A stretch of 64,000 nt of DNA, from the NCBI GenBank assembly GCA_947396885.1, contig OX377205.1, forward strand, positions 61,600,969 through 61,664,968. Direction: 5' to 3'. Source of the DNA: Heligmosomoides polygyrus polygyrus. Lineage: Eukaryota; Nematoda; Chromadorea; Rhabditida; Heligmosomidae. The notes beneath the pieces were generated by a model. That model worked only from the letters and a program-made list of their open reading frames with translations, was not told where the DNA came from and ran no database searches. The translations under genes and the position numbers were made by a program. Below are positions 1 to 11,935 of this stretch, piece by piece. Numbering within the stretch: the stretch's first letter is position 1; the number at the start of each line of letters is the position of its first letter.

Positions 1-697
1 CAAATGAGCTGCTCTGGCACGAGGAAGTGTATTTGGAAATTGTTGGCGCCCGCTCAAAATCCAATCAGCAATCGCTCAGATGACTGGTGAAACGTGCAGT
101 ATGAAATAAGCTGAATCAACCTTTTTTTTGAAGCAACCTTGTTTTAACCGGAACTCGCATAACGGTCCTACTGTACTGACGAGAAAGAATAGCTGTGGGT
201 AGGACAATTCACTCCCTCCAGGCTTGAAAACTGAAGGCTGTGTACAGCTTAGCTTCATTGATAGCTTTGCGCGGAACGTGAACATCACAGGGAAACCTTT
301 CCATTTCTCTCTTTTATCCCTTTTGACCAATTATATATGACCGTATATGTCGAGGGCATGGTGGTATCTCTGTTTCCATTGTGGGTCCAAAGAAACTAAT
401 GTGATATGAACGTAGTATGAGTATAAGGTTTATGTGGGTCTTAGTTGATGTACATATGATGTGCCTACCAATGTCGTATCTGGGAATTTTTGTGAATACT
501 CATTAATTACATATAACTCAAGCACGAGCTTTCTAAACTTAGTACAAAGTCTTGGATAACCTACTGTTAAGGAGTGATCATGTTCAGGTCCGTGTTAAAG
601 GTGTTGTACTAATGATATTCCATACCAAGCATTGATCATCTGGTGCCCTTTGTGTGTTGTATTTCATTGAACGTCCCGCGCTACCTTAACCCGTCGG

Positions 698-707
698 CTA
701 TATAAGG
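698..707 (+). promoter_or_regulatory. TATA box of LTR-like segment
   Basis: A TATATAAGG motif lies in a stretch that also has AATAAA at about 759, 60 bases downstream. TATA box, short leader and polyadenylation signal are the layout of a retrotransposon LTR promoter. Bases 1-690 upstream hold no gene that I can support. The paired LTR was not found, so this may be a solo or truncated LTR. Confidence 0.4.
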
Positions 708-775
708 CGAGTTCCCGGTTCATTCATATTTCGCTTATCTTGGCCGTGGGTGGCTGGAAATAAACTTTCCTGTAA

Positions 776-787
776 GGCCTATGGCAT
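776..787 (+). mobile_element. Single Harbinger-type terminal repeat end
   Basis: TAA followed by GGCCTATGGCAT is the same terminal sequence as the MITE at 32526-32897. The second terminus was not found downstream, so this is a truncated copy or one end of a rearranged element. Mirror copy near 48619-48630. Confidence 0.45.
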
Positions 788-928
788 ACTCCCGTTTACA
801 GCAGCTACACGCGATTGCACAGCGACGGCGATGCCTCGTGGCGCGCTGTAGAAGTAAGCGCAAAGATAGTGCACGACGGCCAACAATGACCGTAGCTTGG
901 GACAATGTTCCTCTTCCGCCACACGGAG

Positions 929-938
929 GTATAAAAGC
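929..938 (+). promoter_or_regulatory. TATA-like motif upstream of gag relic
   Basis: A GTATAAAAG motif sits about 75 bases upstream of the first plausible gag ATG at 1011. The position is compatible with a 5' LTR promoter, but no LTR pair supports it. Mirror copy near 48467-48476. Confidence 0.3.
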
Positions 939-1010
939 GAACGTGTTCTTCATCATCCCAGCAGGTCGACGACGTTGACTTGGGGCGAACGCCCGCATCT
1001 CGGGCATTGC

Positions 1011-2094
1011 ATGGCGAAGGAACAAATGGAGATTACCTCACCTCAATTGGAGAAACCTCTGCTGGACGAGGCAACCGCGGAGGAGCAGATGTCATCGATG
1101 AGGGCGACACTAGCGAAAATGGCGAGCGTTTTGAAGGTGCTGGCGCAGTAGAACGCAGTAGAACCTTAAGTTCTACTGCGACTTGGAAAACATGCCTGGT
1201 AAACTTGGAAAACATGCCGGAAACGGTCCACAAGGACCTAGACCAAGAGTCTACGCCTGCGACTACCAAGATGGTGACCACATTGGCGCATTCTGCGAAG
1301 GAGCACATCCTATTAGAGTGCCACGCCATTTCTACAGAGCTGGTTAAATTGAAGAAAATCAAGAAAAACCGTACGGCACTGTATGAGCTGTTGTCTGGTT
1401 GATTTTTTTCGCTACTCCGTTCAGTGCTCACAGACACGGAACATGATGAAGCTTGCATGCATGAGCTAGGGTAATTGCCCGACGTTGAGGCCGAAGAAGT
1501 AGTGGACAAAACGAAAGTCCTACTCAGTGGGTGGCACTCGACAAAATGAAAGAGCGATTCCGAGGTCACGATCTGTTCAGATCACGCCATGTGCGGATCT
1601 CGCAAACGCGATGACGAAACAGGTGGACATTCAACAGATGAACGCCTACGAGTTCGACAGCGTCGAGTGCCACGCAACGTTTGATCCAATAGCGGCTACA
1701 CAAGAGGAGTACCTTATTGATGACGTAACGTTCACAAATGTTGGTGCAGATCGAAAGGCTCGATTTTAGCCAGAAGGGATGAGCTCGCCGAATCCGACGA
1801 AGGAGGCGTTACAACCACCGTCCTGACGCAGAGTGGATTGAAAGGTGTGTCAACAAACCTGATGTTAATCTTGAGGCACTGTTTGCCGCAATGACATTGC
1901 CTGACATCCAGGAGTATAACATGAAATAGCGCAACCTATTGCCGAGCGACATGTTAATCCACATATTACTGGAGGGCTACCTTAAATCGGTGGCGCATGC
2001 ACTGCCGAAAACCGTCAGAGAGGGAAATTTCGAGAAATTAGTAGAGCAGATGAGCGCCAAGTTCGCTTTCTATTCTCATTTGCAACACAAATGA
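1011..2094 (+). pseudogene. Retrotransposon gag relic (outer copy)
   Basis: Coding-like fragments on the plus strand read as a degraded gag. The start MAKEQMEITSPQ at 1011 is followed by a charged helical stretch containing MRATLAKMASVL. Near 1860-2090 there is a capsid-like block with LPSDMLIHILLEGYLKSVAHALP and then EKLVEQMSAKF, a pattern I associate with nematode Gypsy-type gag proteins. Stops and frame changes at about 1150, 1400, 1770 and 1928 make it non-functional. No protease or polymerase follows directly; an LTR-like block (2190-2455) and a mariner come next. Confidence 0.6.
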
Positions 2095-2189
2095 ATACAT
2101 ACCTGGAGTGTAAGTATGTCCGAGGGGAAGGAGACAATATCGCCACTGCCTGAAACTCGAAGTTCTCACCCGGGAAGCTTCAACCCTAC

Positions 2190-2455
2190 TACCGATGTGG
2201 GCAGTGACACCGGGGTAGGCCTGCTGGGTTGCGGGTTAGATAGCGTGCTAACAGCCACAGTCACGCCACCTGCTATGGGATAAATACCCGTTGTCAGAGT
2301 TCACATGGAATCTTTTTTGTGGTCGTCTTCTCAAGCTGTCTTGGAATTATTCCCCGTACTTTTCTTGTGTATTTGGCCTCTTAGCTTCCATGTGGCTTGT
2401 ATTGATTAAATTGTTCTAAGTATTTCTCGAAAGAAACGACTTGGGGGCCAAACCG
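2190..2455 (+). repeat. LTR-like block, copy 1
   Basis: It shares an ordered series of segments with 12960-13190, including GCAGTGAC, GCCTGCTG, GTTGTCAGAG, AGCTGTCTTGGAATTATTCC and TTAGCTTCCATGTG, then a T-rich stretch ending in AGAAACGACT. Similarity is clear but diverged. Two such copies about 10.7 kb apart in the same orientation, flanking gag-pol relics, suggest old LTRs or a dispersed solo LTR. Confidence 0.5.
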
Positions 2456-2490
2456 GTTGAGACTTGGTAATAATTCTCATTTTGGATATA

Positions 2491-2900
2491 CAGGGTGTGC
2501 CATAAATATGCTCATTCTATAAAAGCGAATTAATCACGCGGAATTGCTTAGGAAACAGTGAAACTTCGTCAACGATTTTCGAACAACCTATTTAACAAGC
2601 ACAGCGAATATTATCTGAAGTGGCCTTCCTTGGCGAGAATAACAGCCTTCAGACGCTTAGTGCAAAACATATCATTAGTGGCGGCACGCAGGGTTGCTAG
2701 CGGAATTTCCTTCCATGCTTTTCCAAGTGAGGATATCAGATCATGAATCGTTGTGTATCTTTTAGCGCAGGCTTCTTCCTCCAAAGCAGGGCAAACGTAG
2801 TAGTCCACAACATTTTAATCTGGCGAGTTTGCTGGTCATCCAGCAGCAGGGCAACTTAGGAAGATTGTTCGGGCACAACCTATGAGTCATTTTTGACTTA
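2491..2900 (-). pseudogene. Mariner/Tc1 transposase, C-terminal part with TIR
   Basis: A TA dinucleotide followed by CAGGGTGTGCCATAAATATG at 2491 is a typical Tc1/mariner terminus. Reading inward on the minus strand, the translation ends in RLKAVILAKEGHF and contains PANSPD, then N and VVDYY, which is the region around the third catalytic acidic residue of the DDE/D core. The upstream half of the same gene lies at 5966-6223 on the same strand. The two halves are separated by a LINE, so this is one mariner split by a later insertion. Confidence 0.7.
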
Positions 2901-3166
2901 TGAGCGTGTGCGCGATGGTGGCGATGTCCGTTCCTCCACTCGGTGCCACTGGAAACTGCTCGCTCTGTGAGCTAAGCTAAACACGGACATTCGAATGCAG
3001 GCGACAGCCCCTGGTGACAGGCCGGCTTACGAACAACCCAACATCACATCGTATGGGTGTGGTCAGCACATGATTCTCGAGATGGTCCGACGTCCGCGGG
3101 AGCCGACGCCCACTCACAGAGCACGGCGAGTGTGAGAAGTATCCGTGGCTCCCTAATGCGAGGACA

Positions 3167-5950
3167 TTGGGGGGGGGGACAACTGAGCTAGTCCGAGAGT
3201 CCCGTAACGTAAGCAGGACCCGTGTAGCAACGCTGAATGTGGGTGCGTTGACGGGCTGCTCGTGCGAGTTGGTAGAAGCAGTGGAGCGTAGAAGAGTTGA
3301 TTTGTGTGCGGTGCAGGAGACGAGGTGGTCCTGCTGCAAGTCAAGGGGCATAGGAAGAGGTTTCAAGGCCGTTCTATGTGGAAGTCCCAGGACCACCAGC
3401 GGTGTTAGTATAATTGTCTCCGAGCGTCTCCGAGACCCGATTGTAGAAGTCGAGCGCTTTACGATCGATTGATGAAGATTGTTGTCGCCGCCGAAGGAGC
3501 GACTCTTCCACTTCTTCTTTGTGTATGCTCCGCAGACTAGCTGTTCAGATTAAGCCAAGAATGAGTTTTGGAGCCTGCTTGACGAGAAGACAGCAGAGGT
3601 ACCGTCGAGAGACGCCATCATTGTCGCTGGTGACCTTAATGGGCACGTAGGCGCTGCGAAAGACGAGTACAGCTGTCATGGTGAATTCGGTTACGGATCG
3701 CGTAACGCAGATGGTGAGCGTATCCTTCAGTATGCGGATTCGCATAACCTCATTATAATGAACACCGTGTTCTGTGAACGCTACTCCAATCTCATCTCGT
3801 TCTATAGTGCGAACACCAAGACGCAGTTAGACTTCGTGAAAGATCGCGACCGAAGTCTCGCTACAGACGCGAAGATCGTGCGGTATGAAACAGTCCCCCC
3901 ACGGCATCATTCGCTGATCTGCACCTTAAAGATCGCGCCACCGAGGCAGAAACTGGTCGAGCGAAGCAGTGCAGCAAGAAAAAAGTGGTGACGAATGAGA
4001 GAGGAGGAAGCAGCTGTGATTTCTCGTGTACGGTTACCGGCAGTCTCAACTGTCGGTGAAACTTGGAGAAGGGCTACCAACACGATATTTCAAGCTGCGA
4101 GGTCAGAACTTGGCATAACGAAGCCTAGACGACGAGAGGTCGAAAAGCAGGCATGGTTGTGGACGGACGATGTGAAAGAAAAGGTTATAGAGAAGAAAGC
4201 GCTTTACCATGTGTTTCTCGGCGACAAGACAGCCGATAACTGGCAAAAGTACCACGATGCGAAAAAAGGTGCCAAGAAGGCTGTGGCCGTTGCAAAAGCC
4301 ACCCATTATAATGATGTCTGCGAAAAACTCGAGTTGCGCGATGGTGAGCGGTATTTGTACCGACTTGCTAAGACCCGCCATCGCCAATCCGAGGATGTAG
4401 AGAAGTTCTTTGGCATCAATGATGAGAACGGTCATTTTCTGACAGAGCGCAAAAAGGCCTTGAAGCGATGGTGCGATTATTTCGAGGGTATTTCGACTGA
4501 AGAGTTCCCTCATCCGGCCGTGCCTTCTATGACTCCTATCCACGGTCCCGTCCACAAGATCACCGTGGAGGAAACCGATGCGGCTCTGAGGAAAATGAGA
4601 CCGGGCAAGGCGACTGGTCGAGATGACTTGCCAGCTAATGTGTGGAAGTCGAAGTTCAGGTATTCTGCTGAGTGGTTGGCCAAGTTTTTCAACCAGATTG
4701 TAGCGGAGAAGAAGGTGCTGATGGTTGGCAAGAAAGTACGATTCCGATTTGGAAGAAGAAGGGCAGCCCTGCAGACTCTCAAATTACCGTCCGATTCACT
4801 TGCTTTGGCACAGCATGAAGATCTTCGAGCGAATCCTCGACGTACGAATCCGTGAAATCGTCCACAATCAGTATGGCTTCATAGCTGGTTGTGGCACCAT
4901 CGTAGCATTCATGCCGCCCGCCTTCTGGTGAGGAAGCATCGCGAGAAACAGAAGCCGGTGCATATTGCCTTTTTCGATTTGGAGAAGGCCTTTGATCACA
5001 TATCGCGTGAGGTTGTATGGTACGCCCAACGACAGCACGATGTTCCTGAAGAACTTGTAGAGTGGGTGCGAATGCTATACTCTTGTTCAAAGAGTCGTGT
5101 GCAAGCTGCAGCAGGAACCTCGACGGAGTTTCCCATCTCTGTTGGGGTGCGCCAAGGATCTGCGTTTCCCCACTCCTCTTTGTTGTCGTCATTAATACCG
5201 TCACTTGAAATCTTCAGAAGCCAGTCCCCTCGACGCTGCTATATGCTGATGACGTAATGCTCGCCTGCGAAGATGAAGGTGAACTAGAGCGGCAGGCGCA
5301 AGCTTGCTGCGACCGTTTTGAGATGTTCGGGCTCATGCCGAACACCAAGCAGACCGAGTATCTAACGACCGACGTAAACGAGGTCGGCTCCATTAAGATT
5401 AATGGCACTGAGCTTGCACGTACTTCGGTGTTTAAATGCTTGGGATCAGCAATAGCGCCTGGAGGCAGTCTGATGGTTGAAGTAAACTCACGCGTGAGTG
5501 CAGCGAGTGGCGCTCGTTGACTGCAGTACTCTGCGACAAGAAGATGCCAGAGCGCTTATCGTGCCAAGTCGAAGATCTATAGAACCACCGTCCGGCCGGT
5601 AACCACGGTGTACCATGCTGAGTGCTGGCCTGCGACAAAGGAAACGGAAAGTCTCCTCAGCGTAATGGAAACGAAGATACTGCGTTGGATGGCTGTAGTC
5701 ACGCGCTTGGACCGCATCTGAAACGAAGCTATCCGGCAGAAGTTCGGTGTCGCGCCGATAGCCGAGAAGATGCGCGAAGCTCGCTTGCGATGGTACGGTC
5801 ACGTTCTGCGTGGAAACGAAGACAGTGTCCGTAAGGTAGGCCTCAACTTCGAAGTGTCTATAAAACGGCCTAGAGGGCGCCAGAAGCAGCGCCTGGCTGA
5901 TACGTTACACAAGGACAAGGACAAGAAGAAGAGGAAGAAGAAGAAGAAGA
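3167..5950 (+). pseudogene. Non-LTR retrotransposon (LINE) ORF2 relic
   Basis: Plus-strand fragments give an endonuclease followed by a reverse transcriptase. The AP-endonuclease-like part (3167-3990) shows TRVATLNVGALTG, VDLCAVQETRW and, in another frame, a DLNGHVGAAK-type block. The linker and RT part (3995-5520) shows ALRKMRPGKATGRDDLPA, SNYRPIHLL, FDLEKAFDHISREVVWYA, VGVRQGSA, LYADDVMLA and KINGTELARTSVFKCLGS. The 3' end has the RLRWYGHVLRGNEDSVRKVG block, then an AAG-rich tail near 5918-5950. Stops and frameshifts interrupt every domain. The element sits inside a mariner (halves at 2491-2900 and 5966-6223), so it is the younger insertion. Confidence 0.85.
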
Positions 5951-5965
5951 GCGTGCGCGTGATCA

Positions 5966-6223
5966 TGTCAAAAGATACATGCTTAATTTTTAAGTTGTTC
6001 TTGAGCCCAGGGAAGCAACTCCTTCTTTAAAGTATCGATAACGTAGATATCGACGTTGACCTTGGCTCCTTTTCCAGCGAAAACCAATGGTGTCACCAGT
6101 GGCACAAATTTTAGCCCAAACCATCAGAGAAACTGCGTGGGAGTTTCTGCAAATGATTCTCCTGCAATAACTGCATGTTTTGGCTGTTGAAAGAGTAGAA
6201 AAGCATGAAAGGAAATTTTGCAA
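5966..6223 (-). pseudogene. Mariner/Tc1 transposase, middle part
   Basis: The minus strand reads VWAKICATG, then after a frame change PLVFAGKGAKVNVDIYV, then LPWAQEQ. This is the catalytic-core segment of a Tc1/mariner transposase (VWA.I...G..PLVF, then a Y..D.L motif). It directly precedes in sense the C-terminal part at 2491-2900 once the intervening LINE is removed. At least one frameshift is present, so it is dead. Confidence 0.7.
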
Positions 6224-6248
6224 GCAACCCTGCCTTTGAGTCCTACCC

Positions 6249-6655
6249 TAAGCTTGAAGGCGCAGGTGGTCCGGTACCGCGCCTACGACAAGACATGTTC
6301 CACTCCGTCCTGTGTTGTGTGTCCTAATGGGAAGGAGGGGATTGTGTGACCTCTAGAGTTGTCTATAATATGTCTCGCGATGAGTGTGGTGAAGACTACA
6401 TAGGGAAAACGGGCAGACCCCTATGTATCAGGATTAAGGTGCAATTGGAAGGTCTTAGAAAAGGCAATGTCCGAACTCCTTGGGGTCTTATGTCATGCTG
6501 CAGGTGTCTGTGTCGATTTTAGCTCGAGATAGTGATATATCGGCGCGCAAGACCCTTGAGGTGCTCTGGATCACGGCTAGGAATCCCCAGGTCAACCGGA
6601 ATGAGGAATGTCTGGCGGTAACCCAAGAACTGACACCCTTCACCTAGCTCTGCGG
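6249..6655 (+). pseudogene. Penelope-like element, GIY-YIG domain
   Basis: The plus strand reads VVYNMSRDECGEDYIGKTGR, followed by PLCIRIK, SARKTLEVLWITARNPQVNR and ECLAVTQEL. The VVYN..C..C...YIG.T.RPL...R order is the GIY-YIG nuclease found at the C terminus of Penelope-like elements. No reverse transcriptase part precedes it, so it is 5' truncated. The hammerhead-like motif at 6832-6869 lies about 180 bases downstream, as expected for the terminal repeat of such an element. Confidence 0.75.
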
Positions 6656-6831
6656 ATTCTGATCTATCTGGGCTGACCTCCAGGGTATCCTTCTCGGCAT
6701 CCACCTATACGGTCAGTCCTTTTTTCATAATTATCATGTTGGATCTTGTCGCTATCTCTCCTTAAGAATAGTGCTTTGTAGGATGAGGTGGTGTTTGGTA
6801 GGACAGTTTTATAAGTGTTTTTCGAGTTTTT

Positions 6832-6869
6832 CAGGCTCTGACGAAGGCGAAGTCGCCGAAACGTGAGCC
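6832..6869 (+). ncRNA. Degenerate hammerhead ribozyme motif
   Basis: The order is CAGGCT (stem I), CTGACGA (core), GGCG/CGCC (stem II), GAAA (core), CGT, then AGCC, which can pair with GGCT of stem I. Compared with 52326-52365, the base before the expected cleavage site is G rather than A, C or U, which should abolish cleavage. Penelope-like elements are known to carry hammerhead motifs in their terminal repeats, and this one lies downstream of a GIY-YIG relic on the same strand. Confidence 0.55.
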
Positions 6870-6984
6870 GAGTTATATAAATGTGATAAGAAATTTGGCT
6901 ACCAGCTCAACAAGGCAACAACATCAATCTGAAGTCAATATGCCAAGGTTTATTGAAAGTCGAACGTGGACATATTTACTTTAT

Positions 6985-9111
6985 AGATTGCGTTCGATGG
7001 GGTGTCGACGTCAACCGATATTGCTACAACGCTGCACGACGGAATGAATGGGGACAGTGCTGAAGCTCTTGCGCCACTGGAAAGTTGGAGCACTCTCGGG
7101 GTGAGTCGTTCAATTGAGGATATAAATATTTCGCTCGTAAATATTTTGGAGAGGTTAAATGATGCTAAATGAACAAACGAGACATGCAAGTTACCAGAAA
7201 AGGCAACACCTCATAGATGCTGTTCAAGGTTCCGTAAAATGCACATTTGAAAAAGTAGCAGAATAGTAAGCGGTTGGAAGCAGCATTTTTGACGAAATTG
7301 GGATCTCATCAAATGAGCTGCGATTACACGGTAATGCGCCACAACAGCAGCTTTTTGTGTGAGCTAACTTGAAGTTTAGGTTGTGAACAAAGCCAAGTCT
7401 CAAAGTGGTTAACGCTAAAAGTGACATTGTCAGAGAGTTGCCGAATAGGGTAGCAACGGCGCACTCCGAATGTGAGAAAAAGATCAGTGATAAAAATAAC
7501 AGAATTAGCAAAAAGAAAATCAGACAGTTGCAGGAGCAAGTGATGAGCATGGCTAAAGGACCTGGGAGAACAGTGGCCGAGTGCACCGGGAAAGCGGTTA
7601 TCACAGGTAAGGATCATGAAGGAGTTGAGTGAGATGCGGTTCGCAGCCATTGTAGCTCTTTGGGAAGCAAAAGACGGGTTTGTTCAGTAAACGGGCGAGT
7701 CTCCTGAACGTTAGGGAACAACTGGACCGGACGGCACCATCTCGCACATCGCCGCTTCTGTCGTCAACACCATCTCCCCGAGGATCGACCCTCGGTGAGT
7801 CCATGTCTAGTGCTATTTACCTATGGTGAAGAGAATTTTTCAATTTACTACTGCTTGAACAAACGACATGTTTACTATATTTCGGGAGGCCTTCAAGGTC
7901 CAGAGGCTGGCAGTCGTTGAATAATATAGCGGTAAAAATTCTCTGGTAGATTTTCTTCATGCACTAGAGGTCAAGTTCTCTTCCCCGGTATGGGGTGATT
8001 CGGATAAACGAGATATCCTTATTAGCCACCTTGAAGCCACAGCAATGTTATTTTTTAAAGAGTTACCGCGAGCACTTAAGAGGGGGCGGGGCAAACGCTG
8101 ATGTCGCTGGAGATGGCGCGCAGGAATCCCAGTGAATGTTTCAAAAATGTTAAGAAATGGGAGGGTCTGTCAGAAAGGCGAAGTGAGTCCGCACCAGAAT
8201 TTCGCTATCGTATGAAAGACCTATCTAGGGAAATTCACTCCAGTTTAGAGTGGGATTTCGTAAGAAGGTCCAAGTAGTGCTCGTGCTTACAACGGCACTG
8301 CTCTTATTACATGTTGTCGTTCCAGATGACGACGTTTTCGATGGAGTAAAGCGGGTAGCCGCACACTTGGAAAAAATGGAAATTGATGCACAGATACTCG
8401 GTTCTGGTTCTAATAGGAAGCAGCAGGGTTTCCGAAAGAAAGCATTCGATCGGGCGCGATCGAACCGCTAAAGAACGGATGGCTTGCGAAAAATGGTAAC
8501 CGAGTCGGGACCCAACCAACTGTGGTGGGGTGCGGCGCCGTGCGCGATCATGCAATATGCCACGTCCCATATACATAGAACGGGTACAATCACGAACGTG
8601 GTGGCGATGTCTATTCGAGCACCAACTAACGCAGAAATTCGGGAATTCACTACTTTTTTTCGGGAATTCACTAATGGTACAGCTTGTCGAGTGGTGCAAG
8701 GCGGTACAGCAACGTGAAAATAACGTATCAGCGACGCGCAGTGCTGTAGACAAACCAAGTACCGTTGAGGTAGAGATTTTTGGTATAACCACAATCCCCT
8801 CATCAGGTTTCAGAAACAAGACGGAGTTTAGTTGTCTTGAGAGTAAAAGAATTTCCAGAGAGGTCTACGCCGACCATAGGGTACTTGTTGATCCCGGAGA
8901 AGGTGCTACAGTACGTATATGTGGTGGCACTAATAGCCGAGCTTGTTTGTTTTGGTCGAGCAATCCTCGCATAGAATCCGGCGTATGCCAGATCAAGAAA
9001 GGAAAATCTGAGTTATCGGTAGTTAATAGAGGCTGCGAACCTTGTATTATAAGCGGAGACGAGAATCTAGGTAACAGGTCAAACGAAACTCAGATTGACC
9101 CGAAGGCATGA
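6985..9111 (+). pseudogene. Gypsy-1 gag and protease-RT linker relic
   Basis: A coding-like frame from about 6998 (ATTLHDGMNGDSAEALAP, then SIEDINISLVNILERLND) opens the gag. A coiled-coil-like charged stretch at 7405-7632 follows, then a capsid-like region (WGDSDKRDILISHLEATA, and in the other arm ARRNPSECFKNFKKWEGLSE with EFRYRMKDL). From 8750 to 9111 the frame reads STVEVEIFGITTIPSSGFR, YADHRVLVDPGEGATVRICGG and QIKKGKSELSVVN, the segment that links protease to RT in this Gypsy type. The protease active site itself was not seen. A ~25-30 base partial duplication near 8640-8670, containing two copies of CGGGAATTCACTA, is absent from the right arm. Confidence 0.65.
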
Positions 9112-9309
9112 TGCTCCAAGTGACATGATGGCCCTTCCTCAAGCTTCTGCAATGTAGGATGTTGATAAATCCGCTCACTTATTGTTATTCTGGACAAAAA
9201 CCGTAAAACCGGGCCTCTTCCTGATGAAGATAGTCAGAGAATTTAGTGAGGTGTTGCTATTTCCGACACAGAGCTAACACAAACCATTTTCGTTGGTCAT
9301 GACATTGGT

Positions 9310-10560
9310 ATTGGGACACACTCACGCATTCGGCAGAAAACAAGGCCAGTACCATATAGTATTTGGTCAGAGGTGGATCGAATGCTCCAAGAACTGAAGG
9401 AAAGGGAGGTGATTGAGGTTAGTCATTCTCCTTGGGCATCCCTATTGTACTTGTAGCCGAAGGTGGTACCACACGCCTGTGTGTACATTACGGGAAAGTC
9501 AACAATGTAACAAAGAAGGAAGTTATCCTCTACCTCCTTTGATGTTACATTGAAGAACTTAAAAGGAAAAAAATTGGTTCGCTTCTCTAGATTTGGCCTG
9601 TGGGTATTAGCTGATTTCACTAACTGAACGGTCCGAAGAAATTAGCGCATTTATCACCGTCGATTCCAATTTCGCGTTTTACCTCTCGAACTTATTACCG
9701 CATCGTCGAAGTTCCAGAGACTAATGGACAAAGTGCTGGGTGAGCAGTTACTACCCGAAGTGTTTGTGTACATAGACGATGTACCAATAGCCCTAGATTT
9801 CATAGAGCGGCATGTGAAGGTCTCTGAAAAGTGTTGGAAGTCTTTAAAAAAGGCCACCTTAAAATAAAGCCATAAAAGTGCCGTTTACTAGAACCAAACA
9901 TTGAATTCTTGGGGTATATGGTTATGCAAATGGAGTGGTAGCTGATCCTGAGAAGGTCGCTCGAATTGGAAATTATGGCCGCCCACAAAATCTGGATCAA
10001 CTTAGAACATTCCTTGGAATGGCGAGGTACTATCGCATTTTTATATTACGGTTTTACCAAATATCCTTCTCTTTGTGTGATCTCATAAGTCCTAAAGAGA
10101 AATTTGCCCGGAGTAGAGAGCAGGAAACGGCATTTGTGGGCCTCAAAAAGGCGTTTGCACAGAGACCTGTGCTAGCGCAACCTAATATCGGTAAAGCGAG
10201 GGACGGACCTCAAATTTATGCAGACCTTTGTAGAATAGACGTAGGCGCTGTACTAGCACAATAAGGAGATGACGCACTGTTGCTTCAAATATTTGTCGCT
10301 TCAAAACATCTAACAGGTGAGGAGAAGAATTATCATGTGACACATTAGGAAGCGCATGCCCTTATTTTTAGCCTAAAAAACTTCATTATTTTATTTATGG
10401 TGTTCGATTAGAAATTATTAGAACCTATCATGCTGCACTGACTTCCCTTTTTAACAGAACTAGCGTTTCATCTCGTGTTCAGCGCTATAATCTAGTGATA
10501 GAGTTTGTTAAAAGCACTGCGAACGTGGCTGCAGATGCTTTTCATTGTGGACTGCCTCAA
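9310..10560 (+). pseudogene. Gypsy-1 reverse transcriptase and RNase H relic
   Basis: RT motifs appear in order. They are RPVPYSIWSEVDRMLQELK followed by EREVIEVSHSPWASP, then LCVHYGKVNNVTKKE, a block with PLELITASSKFQRLMDKVLG, and VFVYIDDV carrying the catalytic YIDD. After these come the connection FLGMARYYR.F and the start of RNase H (DALLLQIFVASKHL, then a YHVTH..AHALIFSL segment). Several frameshifts and stops separate the blocks. The order and spacing match Ty3/Gypsy pol. Confidence 0.8.
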
Positions 10561-10867
10561 AACTAGACGGCTGTACATGGGTATGCTGACACGAAAAAAT
10601 TGTCTGTGCCATTCGATTGGCTCACTGAACTTCGCCAAGACTCAGATTTTTTCAATTAATAATGGAAGTTAAAGGGAACGAAAAATACGAAACTAGACTT
10701 TCGAGACGCGGAAGGGTCCTTGTGTGCTCAGATTTATTGATCCAGGATGGGAAATTATTTTTGAATTTTCGCTCGCAATTGTGGTGCTATGATCGCATAG
10801 AAGGGGTCTGTTCCAAGAAACCCACCCAAGCGTACTGAACGGTCACTTGTACAGTTAAATAAAAGAT

Positions 10868-11935
10868 ATTTTGGCTATGAATGTACCTAGATCTACTCCG
10901 ATCTATGATGGTCATCAGTGCTTCCTGACCAACAATAGATCAGAAAATGTTCTGCCTTTACGACCTATTGAAGTGGAAAGACCGCTACAAATTGTGGGAG
11001 TAGATATTCTAGAAATGGGCTTAATGACGCGCGGAAATCGCTACAAAGTTACCATTATAAACCATTTTACCATGTATCGAGGCGGTTACCCGGCTGCGGG
11101 AAAAGAGGCTCACACTGCTGCTGAAGCGATCTTTGCCAAATGGATATACGGTGCTGGCAGGTGGCCTTAAATAATTCTTTCGGATTGTGGTGGCGAGTTT
11201 GAAAACGACATAGTCAACGTTCTATGTAAAATAATGAGAATCGAGCAGATATTTACTAAGGGATGCTGCCCACGGGAAAACGGTTTGACGGAGCGAGTGA
11301 ATGGCATCACCGTTAGAATGTAAAAAAAGTTGTCCTTGCAGATTGGGATAAAGTTCTGCCAACCGTAGTGTACACCTACAACGCATCACCAGAGCTCGAG
11401 CTTCGAGCTCGAGCTACGGGAGAGAGTTCTCACATTTTACTGTTTGGTTTGCATCCAAAATATCTATCAGCCGTGATACCTTCTACTCAGTTGTTATCGT
11501 ACCTGGTGAGCTACGATAGCTATACAACAGAACTGTTATGCTGTTTAAAGCTAGCACGAGTATGCATAAATCAATATGCGAAGGAATATCGACAACGCAT
11601 GAAGTCCATTTACGATGAGATAAAATCGGCTAGGAGCACTACGTTCAAGACGTTTATATGAAGATTCCTGCGAAAAAGAAAAAGTCGCGACCCCGAAACT
11701 AGTTATGGACTGGTCTTTTCGTGTTTTGGAATCAAGTAATAATTCTGCGTTGATTACATTGATAGGAGAGCGAAGAACCGGTCAGAATTTAGTTTGACCA
11801 CCTGATAAAGGTACCATTGGAGACAGATGATACCCCTGTTACAGAAGTAACAAAGCGTGGAAAGCGATGAAAAAACGGTAGCGGCAGTAGGTTTATTCTC
11901 AAAACAATATCGTGTCTTTTTACGTGACATTTTCA
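10868..11935 (+). pseudogene. Gypsy-1 integrase relic
   Basis: The integrase core shows all three acidic positions: VDILEM (first D), ILSDCGGEFEN (second D), and PRENGLTERVNG (E). A C-terminal segment around 11660-11770 reads MKIPAKKKK, then a frame with SSNNSALITLIGERRTG, resembling the Gypsy integrase tail. A stop after GAGRWP at about 11168 and another near 11323 break the frame. Confidence 0.75.
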
